NCBI GenBank assembly: GCA_910574455.1
Contig: CAJSYZ010000004.1
Coordinates: 682,001 to 746,000, forward strand
Origin: Trichaptum fuscoviolaceum
Lineage: Eukaryota > Basidiomycota > Agaricomycetes > Hymenochaetales > Trichaptaceae
DNA: 64,000 nucleotides
Reading direction: 5' to 3'
The notes below the pieces were generated by a model that did no database searches, had not been told where the DNA came from, and saw nothing but the letters and a program-made list of their open reading frames with translations. The translations under genes were made by a program, and so were the position numbers. Numbering within the stretch: position 1 is the first letter of the stretch; each line of letters begins with the position of its first letter. Below, in pieces: positions 53,601 to 64,000 of this stretch.

Positions 53601-54053
53601 ACAGAGGCTTGCTGATACCTTGCAGTACGTCTTCTTCACTTTTTCGCCTCCCTCCCGTGCTAATCTTTGCCGCTCATCGCCCTCGACATGCTGTTCGTCC
53701 AGCAACCGCAACATTCTCTGTCGTCCCACAAGCAGTACACGTTGTCAGTCAACTTCCACCGGCGCAATCCCTCAGCACCCGCCGTCGCCCAGAACACCTG
53801 GCGCCGCTCTCTCCAAGCCCATCCAGACTCGCCCAAGCTGCGGCGACGCACTTGTGCCCCGCCGGCGCATGGCGATGCATTCGAAACCCTGTGCTGGACA
53901 TGGAGGACATGCATGCCAGGTGCCCTCCGAGCACACATCGAACGATGACGCACCCACGCCCAAGACCACTCTGGTAAGTCATTCTATTATTCTATCTCTT
54001 CACTTATAGCTAACTACCTGCAGTTCGCAACAGGTACCTGCAATACCTGCAGG

Positions 54054-54633
54054 TGTTACGACACAGAGTGGTTCTATGCGTTCTCAGGACCTCGGACAAC
54101 GTAAATCGGACGATCAGCGGCTATGCAAAGCGGTTCCACACTCTGGGAAGCACTTGACAAGTCAATTAAGCTATTCTACACATCAGAAGCACAAATATAA
54201 CGTCACCTGGGAAGCACTTGACAAGAGGCCAAAAGTGGAGTGCTTCTCAGGCGGACGGGCGCTTTTGGCAAGCGCAGGAGGAACTATACAGTTCCTCCAA
54301 GCCACCGTCCGTACGGACCCGTGGTCCGATCCGAATTTGAAATACAAATAGAAAGATGAATAAGCATCGCTGGCGCACCGGGTTTGAACCCAAGCGCACC
54401 AAAAAGTGTCTGTTAGTGAATAGAATGAAAAGAAACAATAATCCCGTGTGCAGACAGATGCAAAGGTGTACGCGCCGTACGGGCTTCGTACCGAGCGCGT
54501 ACCGCTGACCGTACGAGACCGTACGAGTGTCTCGTACGATGTCAGGAATCGAAAGTAAATAAAAACATCAGTAAATCATAAGTAAACGGAAAATAAAAGA
54601 AAACAATAAGTAAATCCGTGGCGATTCCTGACA
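54054..54633 (-). repeat. Solo LTR-C (copy 2)
   Basis: 580 bp, inverted copy of 29801-30381, with 5-bp duplication GCAGG (54049-54053, 54634-54638), inserted into the hAT element. Confidence 0.93.
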
Positions 54634-55532
54634 GCAGGTAACGGGTGCGGGTGCACATGGATCCGTTTCCCACGGATCCGGGTCGGATCCAGGTAGCGAT
54701 TTTTTTTGCACAGGTACCTGTGTTTGCGGATCACAGGTACCTACGGGTGCACCCGTGTCATGCTCTAGCCCTATACCTTGCGCACAATTACATTCCTTTA
54801 ATTCTCTTTGCTTTTCACTTGACCATGCTTCACACTTGTTTCCTTAGATCTTGCCCAGATGTTCCCCGCACTGAATCCCAGTTCCTGGATTCAGGTCACT
54901 GTATGCGTGGCCTTTGCCCGCAAGATTGTGTAATTAGTTAGTTGCACATTGTGCATGCCTGTTCCCTGTAGATTCTGCTCTGTAAATAAATACCTGTCAC
55001 CACCATAAGGAGCACTCACTTTTGTCCTCTTGTCAAGTGCTTCCTTAGGGAACTTCCTCCTGATACAGAAGTGTTGCCTTGAGATCCCGGTTTCCCTGAG
55101 TTCTCTGCTCCAGTCCCGAGCTCTGGCTCTCTGGTCAAAGTCCTGTCCCGGATCCAGCTCTGTGATCCCACTCTGAGTCCCATCCAGAAATCTTGCTCTG
55201 TGAGATTCTGCTCGAGAATCCCACTTGTGATCCCACTTGTGATCCCACTTGTGATCCCGCTTGGCGACTCTTGCTCAGTTTCCGGCTCAGCTCCTCTGTG
55301 TCCAGACACCACCTTGCGACATCCCTGTCACTTGGCTCTACCCCGACTCTGACTTGTCCCCGCCACTGCCTCGAGCCCTCTTGCATCACAGTCCCGCTCG
55401 CCATGCGACTACACAACATAGTAGTGTCCCTATTAGTTCCCCCGCCCTTCTCAGCCTTCGCGTACTCTCCCAGGTGTCCCCTCGGAGGTCACTTACGCTC
55501 CCTGGGCCCCAGGTTCCCCCATTGTCGTAACA

Positions 55533-56473
55533 CATGCAGAAGACATACTTATGGTCGGCAATTGGAGTCTGCACATCAGTGCATTCCTCTGATTGTCTTG
55601 TTTCCTTCTTACAGGTGTTTCTTGTCTTTGGGCGTTGTTGGGAGGATGCGCAAAGACTCTGTCTATGGACAATTGAGGCTGTTGGTTGTTTTTCATTAGT
55701 TTCCTTTGCTGTTTCTCCTCTTCTTTCTGATTCTTTTACTACTCTTTTATTCTTCTTAGCTTCCCTACACTCCCACCCCCTTATCACTTATTTTGTTTTC
55801 AGCGGTATTACAATTTCCATAGCTGATAAAATACATAAGAATGGTATTTATTTAAAACAAAAGAAATAAAAAAATTACAAAACTTTATTTACATTAGTCT
55901 GAGTTGAACCCGTAGTCTGTTGGATAGATTACAAAGCAGGAAGAGTTCCGCCTGCCAACCTTTACCAGAGTTGGGAAGCTAAACCCATTGACCCACTTGT
56001 CCAAGTAATTATAAGAGTCAGTTATCTTATATATCATACAACAATTCTGGTAAATTTACTAGATAAGATATTATACATTTCCAGCAATACTATTATTGAT
56101 TAAGAGGAACCAAACAAGATAATCAACAATAAGAAATATATTTAAAAAGTATACATGATAATATTTTAGTACAGAAAGATATAACATATCTATAGTATCT
56201 GGAAAACAAGTTACGTATAACTTTTCTGAACCACAGACACCTTAATGTAAACCACTGTATAGCTGCATATAGTTACGTAAGGCAGAACTGTACTACCGAG
56301 AGCTAAAAATGTGAAGAGTAGCAAGCTAAAACCTGTAAGTAAAGGTATAAAGTTACGTACAAAAGTTGCGTAACAAGTTACGTAAAGACAAAAAAGTTAC
56401 GTATGTTCCACTAAAGTTGCATAAAGCATGCAAAACCTCAAAGCTCGAATACTTGTCGATAAATGCTGTCATA
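55533..56473 (-). repeat. Repeat E, copy E2
   Basis: Inverted relative to E1 and E3. Its inner end, TATGACAGC on the - strand, lies at 56473; outward it extends to the end of LTR-B3 and so is the longest copy on that side. Includes GTTACGTAA-rich and tRNA-like segments (55905-56000). Confidence 0.75.
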
Positions 56474-56499
56474 CCTCTCGTCAACGACAACCTCAGTGT

Positions 56500-57299
56500 C
56501 ACTGAGAAGGTCGATGATAGCTCGGACCAGGTTTTGAATCTCCTCGCGTTGAGCAAGATGCAAGTACGATGCATACTTCGGATGCAACAACTAGTTCAAT
56601 CACGGCCGAAGCAGCGTTGTAACACTGAGGAGGAGTTAGAACAACGAAGTTCGTCGAAGGGAGAAAAGATACATACTCGGTTGAAGTAAGTTGTTTGGTC
56701 GGAATGGGCTTTCCCGACAAACGAGTGTTGAAAACCGAAAGAAAGCGCGAGCCTATTAGCTATTGCACAGCAAAGTCGGAAGGAGATACATACCCTGCCC
56801 AAGCCTGTGGGACTGCTCGCACTGCTGTAAATCTTCTTCTGGAACTCATTCATGACGCGCAGCTCCGCATTGTATCCCGCCAGATGTATGTCAAATTTCC
56901 GGAAGTTGTACGGCGACAATTTCCACCACTCTGCAGAGTGCGTTGCGAGATAGTCACTAAAGACAATCGTGCTCTGCTTCCCATGCCAGCTACTTGTCGA
57001 TCGGTCCAAGTTGTAGCAGTTTAGCCATACGCGGGTACAAGCAGTTCTCGTGCATGCGTCTCGTTCCTTGGACGGACTGAAGGAGGTACGTGAAGGTTCA
57101 AATTGGTTGCTACTGGAATGGCAAGTCCAAGGTAAAGCCACGTCTGATCTTCCTCCCATTGCCGCATAGGGGCCGGGTATAATGAGAGTAAAATGTACGC
57201 AGAGACTGTCTCCACTGTCTTCGGGCCGCTGATTAGGGCAGTTCCTGCAGCAAGTTGAGCATATGTTATCAGTTCTTCATACAGTCCGGGACGTCCCAA
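56500..57299 (-). pseudogene. Fungal transcription factor (Fungal_trans-type middle domain) fragment
   Basis: Exon part 57299-57040 reads LYEELITYAQLAAGTALISG, then KTVETVSAYILLSLYPAPMR, TWLYLGLAIPVATNLNLHV, RARELL-like (HARELL). After a small deletion at about 57025-57035 that shifts the frame, it continues TRVWLNCYNLDRSTSSWHGK, SDYLATHSAEWWKLSPYNF, HLAGYNAELRV. This is the regulatory middle domain of Zn2Cys6-type factors. Both the DNA-binding N-terminus and the C-terminus are missing; the fragment lies between inverted copies of repeat E. Inactive fragment. Confidence 0.75.
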
Positions 57300-57611
57300 G
57301 TAGTATCGCGAGTGGCTCCATATGCAGTTTTGTCCTCCAGCTTAACTACCACTTGCACCTTGCTGTTTCGGACTTCAACACTTCTGGCACGACTGCTGCG
57401 CGGGCTCCTGCTCCTTTCCCTTTCCTTCGCGCCTTTCGTCGCGAGCGTCATTTGTGCGATGAGTCCGAAGGGAGCTGCGGATGTTGCGGGTAGAGGAGCA
57501 AGGCGTGGAGGTTGCGGTGTCTTCCGCCTTCCGCCTGCTGAGCTATGTTGTGAAGGATGCGCCGACCCTTCACGAGCCGACCCGCCAAGCGTTGATGAGG
57601 GTGAAGCGTGC

Positions 57612-58342
57612 CTAACGGTTCGCCCTGCTCAAACTCGAAGTCAATGTACGCCTTCCAGAGGTTTTCGGAGCACGACAGCGGCTGCTGCGATGTGCCGAGT
57701 TCGAATTTGGCTCGCGCTCGTGAATAATCCGCGAGCGCCGCCTCGATCTGGGCGACTTGGATTCAGGCCGAGGAGTTTGTTGGATCATATTCGATGTACT
57801 TTTCGTAGAGCGTCCGCACGCGGTCAAATTGTCGAAGCTGAAAGACAATGTCAGTAAACCATGCAAATGATAAGAGCAATTGTAGTTACGTCAAGCTCAA
57901 GTTCGATATAGCCTTTGAAGAGCTTTTCCTTAGGACACATGCCGATTGCAGCACCGAGCAATTTGCGTGCTGCGGGCGGATCAAGTCGCCGAACCTCAAA
58001 GTTCGCAAACATGAGCCACAGCTTCGCAAACATGATTTGCTTGTGGGGGACCACTTGTAATGTTGTTCGGTATACTTGCCGTGTCCGATCATAATCCTGC
58101 GTGGCACTTGAAAAAGAGACATGAAAGAAACACCAGACTTTGGTATCCACTTCTTCAAACAATGCGTAGTCCAGCCACAGAAAGATGTATTGTCTCCAGT
58201 GACACTTCAAGTCACCGGGGGGTATTTGCACAACAGCTCGCTCGTAGACTTCACGAACCCGGTTTATCGCGCTTTCAGTCTCGTCCTCAGACGCGTCTTC
58301 CTCCCGAAGTGACCTCAGTGTGTCTTCTTCCAAGCAAGCATA
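57612..58342 (-). pseudogene. CLF1/crooked-neck splicing factor fragment
   Basis: HAT-repeat protein fragment: [57 protein letters not shown], an intron (GTCTGG...CACGCAG), [57 protein letters not shown], a second intron, and FDRVRTLYEKYIEYDPTNSS. A TGA at 57765-57763 replaces a Trp codon, after which WKAYIDFEFEQGEP is the last match. CLF1 is a core spliceosome scaffold with an array of such repeats; this covers only its middle. The 5' end is cut exactly at repeat E3. Retained introns show a DNA-level copy. The functional gene must be elsewhere. Confidence 0.85.
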
Positions 58343-59179
58343 TATGACAGCATTTATCGACAAGTATTCGAGCTTTAAGGTTTTGCATGCTTTACGCAAC
58401 TTTAGTGGAACATACGTAACTTTTTTGTCTTTACGTAACTTGTTACGCAACTTTTGTACGTAACTTTACACCTTTACTTACTGGTTTTAGCTTGCTAATC
58501 TTCACATTTTTAGCTCTTGGTAGTACAGTTCTGTCTTACGTAACTATATGCAGCTATACAGTGGTTTACATTAAGGTGTCTGTGGTTCAGAAAAGTTATA
58601 CGTAACTTGTTTTCCAGATACTATAGATATGTTATATCTTTTTGTACTGAAATATTATCCTGTATACTTTTTAAGTATATTCCTTATTGTTGATTATCTT
58701 GTTTGGTTCCTCTTAATCAATAATAGTACTGCTGGAAATGTATAATATCTTATCTAGTAAATCTACGAGAATTGTTATATGATATATAAGATAATTGACT
58801 CTTTTAATTACTTGGACAAGTGGGTCAATGGGTTTAGCTCCCCAACTCTGGTAAAGGTTGGCAGGCGGAACTCTTCCCGCTTTGTAATCTATTCAACAGG
58901 CTACGGGTTCAACTCAGACTAATGTAAATAAAGTTTTGTAATTTTTTTATTTCTTTTGTTTTAAATAAATACCATTCTTATGTATTTTATCAGCTATGGA
59001 TATTGTAATACCGCTGAAAACAAAATAAGTGATAAGGAGGTGGGAGTTTAGGGAACCCAAGAAGAATAAAAGAGTAGTAAAAGAATCAGAAAGAAGAGGA
59101 GAAACAGCAAAGGAAACTAATGAAAAACATTCAACAGCCTCAATTGTCTATAGACAGAGTCTTTGCACATCCTCCCAAC
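58343..59179 (+). repeat. Repeat E, copy E3
   Basis: Same orientation as E1 and inverted relative to E2, ending where a hAT end begins (CTCCCAAC/TAGAGCATG). With E2 it brackets the transcription factor and CLF1 fragments, like long terminal inverted repeats (over 800 bp) of one element. Confidence 0.75.
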
Positions 59180-59258
59180 TAGAGCATGACACGGGTGCAC
59201 CCGTAGGTACCCGTGATCCGCAAGTGCAGGTACCTGTGCAAAAAAAATCAATACCTGG
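59180..59258 (+). mobile_element. Left end of a second hAT-type element
   Basis: Begins with the 19-bp TIR of the element at 52929 and GGTACCTG motifs, then is interrupted by the family A chromovirus after CCTGG (59254-59258, presumptive TSD). The rest of the element would lie beyond the window. Confidence 0.85.
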
Positions 59259-60077
59259 TGTTACGACCGTCGGGAATTGTAGCGGGAAACAGTTTCGGGA
59301 AACTGGAATTCGCGACAAGAACCCGTGTTCGGGAATCTGGATTCGCGACTGGGAACGAGCGTGGGAATTCAGGCGGGAAACGCGCGGGATTCTATCCAGG
59401 CGCGTCGCGGGATTCTCAAGGCCAGCTAGGACTCTTCACTGCTTTGAACGTCAAGTAAGCGGATCCCTAAGGAAGCACTCCACAAGTAAGTATTGCGCAA
59501 CTAACTACACAGGAGAAAAGAGAGAGATCGCACCTAAGGAAGCACTCCACAAGAGGTCAAAAGTGGGGTGCTCCTTACGATGCCTACAGCTATTTATCTA
59601 CTTCGTAAAGACTGTATAGTTAATCTACGCTAAGTGTCCTTGCGCAATGCGCACCTATCTACTACAAACGATACATGCTACGACCGCACTGCTAGGCATG
59701 TCTATCCCGTCTCTCCAGATGGCTACGGCCTGTCCGTGGACGTCAGCGTCCGGTCCGGGGCCGCGACTAGCCAGACTAGGTATGCCAGACTGTTGCAGGT
59801 CGTCACCTTGAGGTACTAACGGATTAATGAGCGTATGTTGATAAGTGAATGTACGTGTGCCGTGGCGGGTCGTCGTAAATGAGTGTGTGTATGCGTGCAT
59901 GGTTGCCGGGACGGTGGTGCGGGATAAGTCACGTGAGCATGGGATCGTGCGATTCGGGAATGAGGTTTCGCGGCGGGGGATCCAATGGCGGGATTCTCCC
60001 CGCGGGTTTGTCTGCTCATGTCGGGATCCTTGGCGGGAAAGTGCGGGAAATGAGAAAAGGAGCCCGGGATCTCGACA
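59259..60077 (-). repeat. 3' LTR-A of the right-hand family A chromovirus
   Basis: 819 bp, inverse of 3601-4395 plus a 24-bp insertion near 59395. Preceded in element sense by the polypurine tract at 60078-60089. Confidence 0.92.
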
Positions 60078-63000
60078 TTACCCCCCTCCAAAGGCGCAAC
60101 TCCGGGGCGCCAAGCTTGAATCTTGCTCAGGTCACAGAGCTCGATAGCGTTGACTTCTCGAGGGGCGTCCGGGTGTTTTCGATAGAAACTGCGAATTTTA
60201 GCCTTTGCATTACCCATATCCTTTGCGGGAATCCATGTATCTTCCGCGCTCGAATATCCCTTCCATCGTACCAAATATTCAAATCTCCGTCTAAACCGTC
60301 TAGCATCCAGAACCTCTTCCACCTCGTACTCCAGATCTCCTTCTACTTCGACTGGGGGCGGCGGGGGTTGCGTTCGACCGGGAATGTCGTCTTCGGGTAT
60401 GGCGAGAGCAGCGATACGTGAAATACGGGATGAATCTTCAGCGACGCGGGGAGTTCGAGTTCGTAGGTGAGGTCACTTAGCTTTGCCTTCACTTTATACG
60501 GCCCTAGTCGTTTCGGTAATAATTTGCGCGCTCCTGGTCGCCGAACGTTCGTCGCCTCAAGCCATACTTTATCCCCGACTGCGTACTGCGGGGCCTCGTT
60601 CCTGGCCTGATCGTAGTGCTGCTTCATGCGCTCTGCCGCAACCTCCAAAGCCGCTCTTGCCTCTTCCTGTGCCTGCTGAAGCTCCTGTAGTCGTGCGTCC
60701 GCGGCGGGGACCGTGGACAGGCCGTCGCTCGGGGCAATCGTGAATTCGGGATTGTAGCCGTAGACAAGCGCGAACGGGGATTGTCGTGTTGCCGCGTGCG
60801 CTTTTGTGTTGTGCGCGAATTCTGCCATTGGGAGTAATCCGGCCCAGTTTTCTTGTCGTGTATCTATGAAAGCCCGTAAATATTGTTCCAGCTCTTGGTT
60901 TACCCTTTCGGTTTGCCCATCCGTCTGCGGGTGATACGCAGTCGACGTGGTACCCTTGATACCGAGTCGGGAAAAAAGGGCTTTCATGAACTGCGCAACA
61001 AACTGTGGTCCTCGGTCGGATATGATCTGGCGGGGGGTTCCGTGCAGCTTCCAGACGTGCTGCAGGAATAGTTCCGCAGTTTCCGGTGCATCAATGTCAG
61101 ACGTGGTCGGGATAAAATGCGCTTGCTTGGTGAGACGGTCGACCACCACGAAAATTGCGTCGTAATCCTCAGATCGGGGGAGCTGGGTGATGAAATCGCA
61201 CGAAATCGCCTGCCAGGGGCCCTGCGGGATTTCGTTCGGTTGCAGGAGTCCTACCGGGCGTTGGGATCGGTTCTTCGTGCGTGCGCAGGTATCGCATCCC
61301 GAAACGTATCGTTCTACGAAGTTAGACATCCCGGGCCACCAGTAGTTGCGGCTTACCATCTCAAACGTTTTCCAACGTCCAGGATGTCCGGCAGGGAGAC
61401 TGTCGTGGTAAGTCTTCACCACATCCCGGCGAATGGTCTCGTCTTTCGGGACGTAAACCTTACCCTGGTACAGGATGAGGCCTTCCTCGGTGCTCCAGTC
61501 CTCAAGTTCCTTGGTCAGGACTCGAGGCGCCTTGGACTTGACCAACTCGATTGCGTCCACCAGTTCGTCTTCATACTGATCTGACTTACGAATGCGTCGT
61601 AGGAGGGCCTGATCCCCGTGTACCTGTGTCATTCCCCGACGAATTGCTTTTAGTCGAAACATTTCGGGGGTCAAGAGGGTCCGTCCCGTGTTGTCTTCGC
61701 CTTCGGGTTGAAGATCGACGCGTCGTGACATGGCGTCGGGTTTGCCCCCGAGTCGCCCTGGGCGATGGCGAATCGTAAAGTCGAAGCGAGTGAGGAACAG
61801 ACTCCACCGGGCTTGGCGTCGCGTCAGCGTTCGGGATTCAGAGAAATATAGCAGATTCTTGTGGTCAGACACGATATCGAGTTTATGACTCGCACCTTCG
61901 AGATAATGTCGCCACTCGTCAAGAGCTCTAATAATCGCGAGTAGCTCCTTGTCATAAATCTCGTAGTTGCGTTCCGCATCGTTGAGGGATTTCGAGAAAA
62001 AGGCGACCGGATGTATCAGCCCGTCGTCGCCTTCCTGGGACAAGACCGCGCCGGTTGCGAAATCAGAGGCGTCGCATTCCACGATGAATTGTTGCGACAT
62101 GTCTGGCATCATCAGGACGGGGGCGGTCGTGAACATGTGCTTGAGATAGTCGAAAGCGAACTGCTGGTTTTCTGTCCAGGCCCAGCGAACGTCCTTCTTC
62201 AGCAGCGTCGTGAGCGGTTTGACGATGTGCGAGAAATCCCGAATGAAGTGTCGATAGAAATTCGCGAACCCGAGGAAGGCTTGAATGTCTTTCACCTTTT
62301 TCGGGGTAGGCCAGTCGAGGACCGCCTGTACCTTGGCGGGATCCATCGCCACCTTTCCCTGCGAAATAATCATCCCGAGATACTCGACGGAAGTCTGTTT
62401 GAATTTGCACTTTTCGGGTTTGCAGAACAAGTCGTTTTCGCGTAGCCGTTTAAGGACTTCCCGTACGTGTTCATCGTGCTGCGATTCATCTTCGGAAAAG
62501 ATTAGCAAGTCGTCAAGATAGATGATCACGTATACTCCAATGAGGTCTTTGAAGATATCGTTCATCATGTGCTGGAAGGTCGCTGGGGCATTCGTGAGCC
62601 CGAATGTCATCACCGTTGGTTCGAAATGTCCTGCCTGAGTCCGAAATGCAGCCTTCCACTCGTCCTTGCTTCAGTCGCACATTGTGGTAGCCCCATCGTA
62701 AATCTAGAGTCGTGAAAACCTTTGCCTTTTGCAGCGCGTCTACGAGTTCCATCGTGAGGGGAAGCGGGTATCGATTCTTGACCGTGATGTCGTTCAGTCG
62801 TCGGTAATCGACTACCATGCGCAAGGTTCCATCCTTTTTCTTGATAAAGAAGACGGGAGCCGCTGCAGGGGATTTCGAAGGTCGTATGTACCCCTTGCAC
62901 AGGTTTTCGTCAACGAATTCGCGAAGGGCATCGCGTTCGGCTGGGGCCAAGGGATAGATTCTGCTGTACGGGGGAACCTTCCCGGGTTCTAAATCTATGG

Positions 63001-63846
63001 CGTGGTCATACGGCTTGCGCAGTGGAAGCCTTTCGGATTCAACTTTCGAGAAAACGTCGGCAAACTCACGGAATTCGGGGGGAACTAGTTCTTCGAAGGT
63101 TTTCTCGCCTTCCTTCACCGCAGACTTCTCAGCGATGGCCTGGGAGTGGGTGTACGAGGCGGCAATTTTGTACGCGAAATGGTCGTCCGTCGTGACGAAG
63201 TAGGATTCGGCGTTGTGGTACTGGTCCCAATATTTTTCTGAGTAACCGAAATCCCGGTGGGACAGCTTCCCATTCGGCCTGGGTCCTGTCGGGCCCCCAG
63301 GGGGTCTCGACTTCTTCTGCTATGGCGAGGCGGGGAAGCGGGACCAGGCGTTGCTGGTTGTCACACTGGGGCGGGCAGCGGTTGAGATCGACCACATCGT
63401 TGGTCCAGTCAATGGTTGGGTTATGGTGCCGCAACCAGTCGATCCCCATGATAATATCGTCGTCGCCAATATCCGCAACGGCCATGGTCAACTGTTCTAA
63501 GTGTCCTTTCATCTCGACGTTGAGGACTACTTCCTTGGTGATGCGTCCAATCGCGTTCGGGGAATTGTCTGCGTTTCGCAAAAGTATCGGGATTACCAAG
63601 TCCCGGGTCTGGAGTCCGTGTCGCGAAACGTAGCGGGAATTTATGAAAGTTCCCGACGCACCGCTGTCTAACATTACTGTGGCTAAGGCATCCGTCTTTC
63701 CGTCGCTAACCTGTACCGGGAACTTCAAATGTCGTCGAAGACGACGGTCTATTGTAGAGATGGTTAAATACAAGGGACCATTATTAAGAGAGTTCTTCGG
63801 CCACAAGGGCGGTTGGGTCGTATAGGGCGCGACTGAGCAATACGAC
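60078..63846 (-). pseudogene. Family A chromovirus pol, right copy, three frameshifts
   Basis: Protease (DSGASGTFIN, about 63640-63670), RT (YLDDLLIF near 62510), RNase H (VECDASDFATGAVL), HHCC, integrase (SDRGPQFVAQF, DGQTERVNQE) and chromodomain (about 60310-60180). Compared with the left copy it has a 1-nt insertion near 63243 (after PPGFR), a 2-nt loss near 62665 (KLKQG) and a 1-nt loss near 60405 (LLSPY). Apart from these it is closely similar to the left copy. In element sense the last frame runs past the polypurine tract into the LTR. The pol frame is open across the gag stop in the -1 register. Confidence 0.95.
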
Positions 63847-63847
63847 C

Positions 63848-64000
63848 CTACTGAAAATCCGCTGGGGGCGGGGCTTCGGGATTGTGAACGTTCTTGGCGG
63901 CGGGCGTCATGGCGGCGAATGCGTTCTGTAGCACGGACTGCTGCACATTCTGGACGTACTGTTCCGCCATACGTTTGAGCGTTTCTTCGAACGATTGGAG
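63848..64000 (-). CDS. Family A gag, C-terminal end (partial)
   Basis: Last 50 codons of gag (SFEETLKRMAEQYVQNVQQS, FAAMTPAAKNVHNPEAPPPA) ending at TAG 63850-63848; the rest lies beyond the window. Coiled-coil-like rather than a zinc knuckle, so the knuckle is further upstream or absent. Confidence 0.7.
   Translation of the reverse strand, partial: LQSFEETLKRMAEQYVQNVQQSVLQNAFAAMTPAAKNVHNPEAPPPADFQ
63854..63860 (-). promoter_or_regulatory. Candidate -1 frameshift heptamer (GGATTTT) before the family A gag stop
   Basis: Gag reads GCG GAT TTT CAG TAG, and the -1 frame leads into pol without a stop. G GAT TTT resembles the G-GAU-UUA type of retroviral slippery site. Weaker than the family-D site; unproven. 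Confidence 0.45.

Larger units (their letters stand above)
52929..54767. mobile_element. hAT-type element, 1.84 kb, non-autonomous, carrying host fragment
   Basis: Perfect 19-bp terminal inverted repeats TAGAGCATGACACGGGTGC and an 8-bp duplication GCCCTATA (52921-52928, 54768-54775). The empty site is seen in LTR-B1. Both subterminal regions are packed with GGTACCTG/CAGGTACC motifs (52960-53100, 54000-54060, 54640-54740), as expected for transposase binding. No transposase; the interior contains an F-box-like fragment and a nested solo LTR-C. Confidence 0.93.
51423..55532 (+). repeat. LTR-B copy B3, interrupted by a hAT element
   Basis: Starts TGTCGAGATCCCCCAGG and ends TTGTCGTAACA, parallel to B1. 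Its flanks (TTTTT before, CATGC after) do not match, so it may come from recombination between different elements. Without the inserted hAT element and its extra TSD copy it is about 2.26 kb. One of the two CTTGTCAAGTGCTTCC repeats and the spacer between them are missing at about 55035, compared with B1 and B2. Confidence 0.85.

Overview
The window looks like a repeat-rich, rapidly rearranging accessory region of a basidiomycete genome, most likely an agaricomycete (inference). The signs are intron-dense genes with introns of about 45-60 nt, chromodomain Ty3/gypsy elements, the mushroom-fungus kinase family with a WWRDRY-type N-terminus, fungal-type pseudokinases linked to a helical N-terminal domain, and captured fragments of Zn2Cys6 factor, CLF1, GT31 and F-box genes. 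No rRNA, confident tRNA, CRISPR array or prokaryotic operon was seen.

Layout. 1-4395: 3' part of a decayed chromovirus (family A) in + orientation. 4396-8022: a kinase gene fragment broken by two copies of a 2.5-kb LTR (family B). 8568-9593: a MULE-type MITE holding a hAT-type MITE. 9603-13173: no recognisable gene. 13174-24123: kinase block 1, made of K3a(-), a K3 remnant, K1(-; HeLo-like domain plus pseudokinase), K4(+), K2(-) and K3b(+). 24481-31534: a TE accumulation zone with a TIR element carrying GT31 and F-box fragments, a K1 copy broken by a 798-bp TRIM, and a TIR element holding a solo LTR-D that holds a MITE and a solo LTR-C. 31535-48772: kinase block 2, made of K3c(-), K2'(+) and K4'(-), with a fresh 10.9-kb chromovirus (family D, identical-looking LTRs, TSD GAATG) inside an exon of K2'. 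49138-59258: MITE, three copies of a long repeat E, a third LTR-B split by a hAT element, and fragments of a transcription factor and CLF1 between inverted E copies. 59259-64000: a second family-A chromovirus in - orientation.

The kinase genes form four families. The three-gene unit K4>-<K2-K3> occurs twice in mirror orientation, with matching exon sizes and convergent or divergent arrangements, so the locus is an ancient inverted duplication now diverged at protein level. Splice sites placed by hand give continuous reading frames for K3a (397 aa), K3b (369), K3c (435), K1 (581), K4 (325), K2 (678) and K4' (336). K2' (680 codons) has a TGA and the retroelement insertion. K1 lacks both catalytic aspartates, K4' has NFG in place of DFG, and K2/K2' have HGD in place of HRD. 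Membrane-acting helical domain plus pseudokinase plus clustered kinases suggests a signalling or regulated-cell-death (allorecognition or immunity-like) locus. That function is inference.

The family-D chromovirus is unusual. It has a candidate -1 frameshift site between Gag and Pol, four extra ORFs after pol arranged by stop/start coupling (ATGA, overlaps, TAACAATG), and upstream of gag a reading frame resembling a second integrase-type zinc-binding module.
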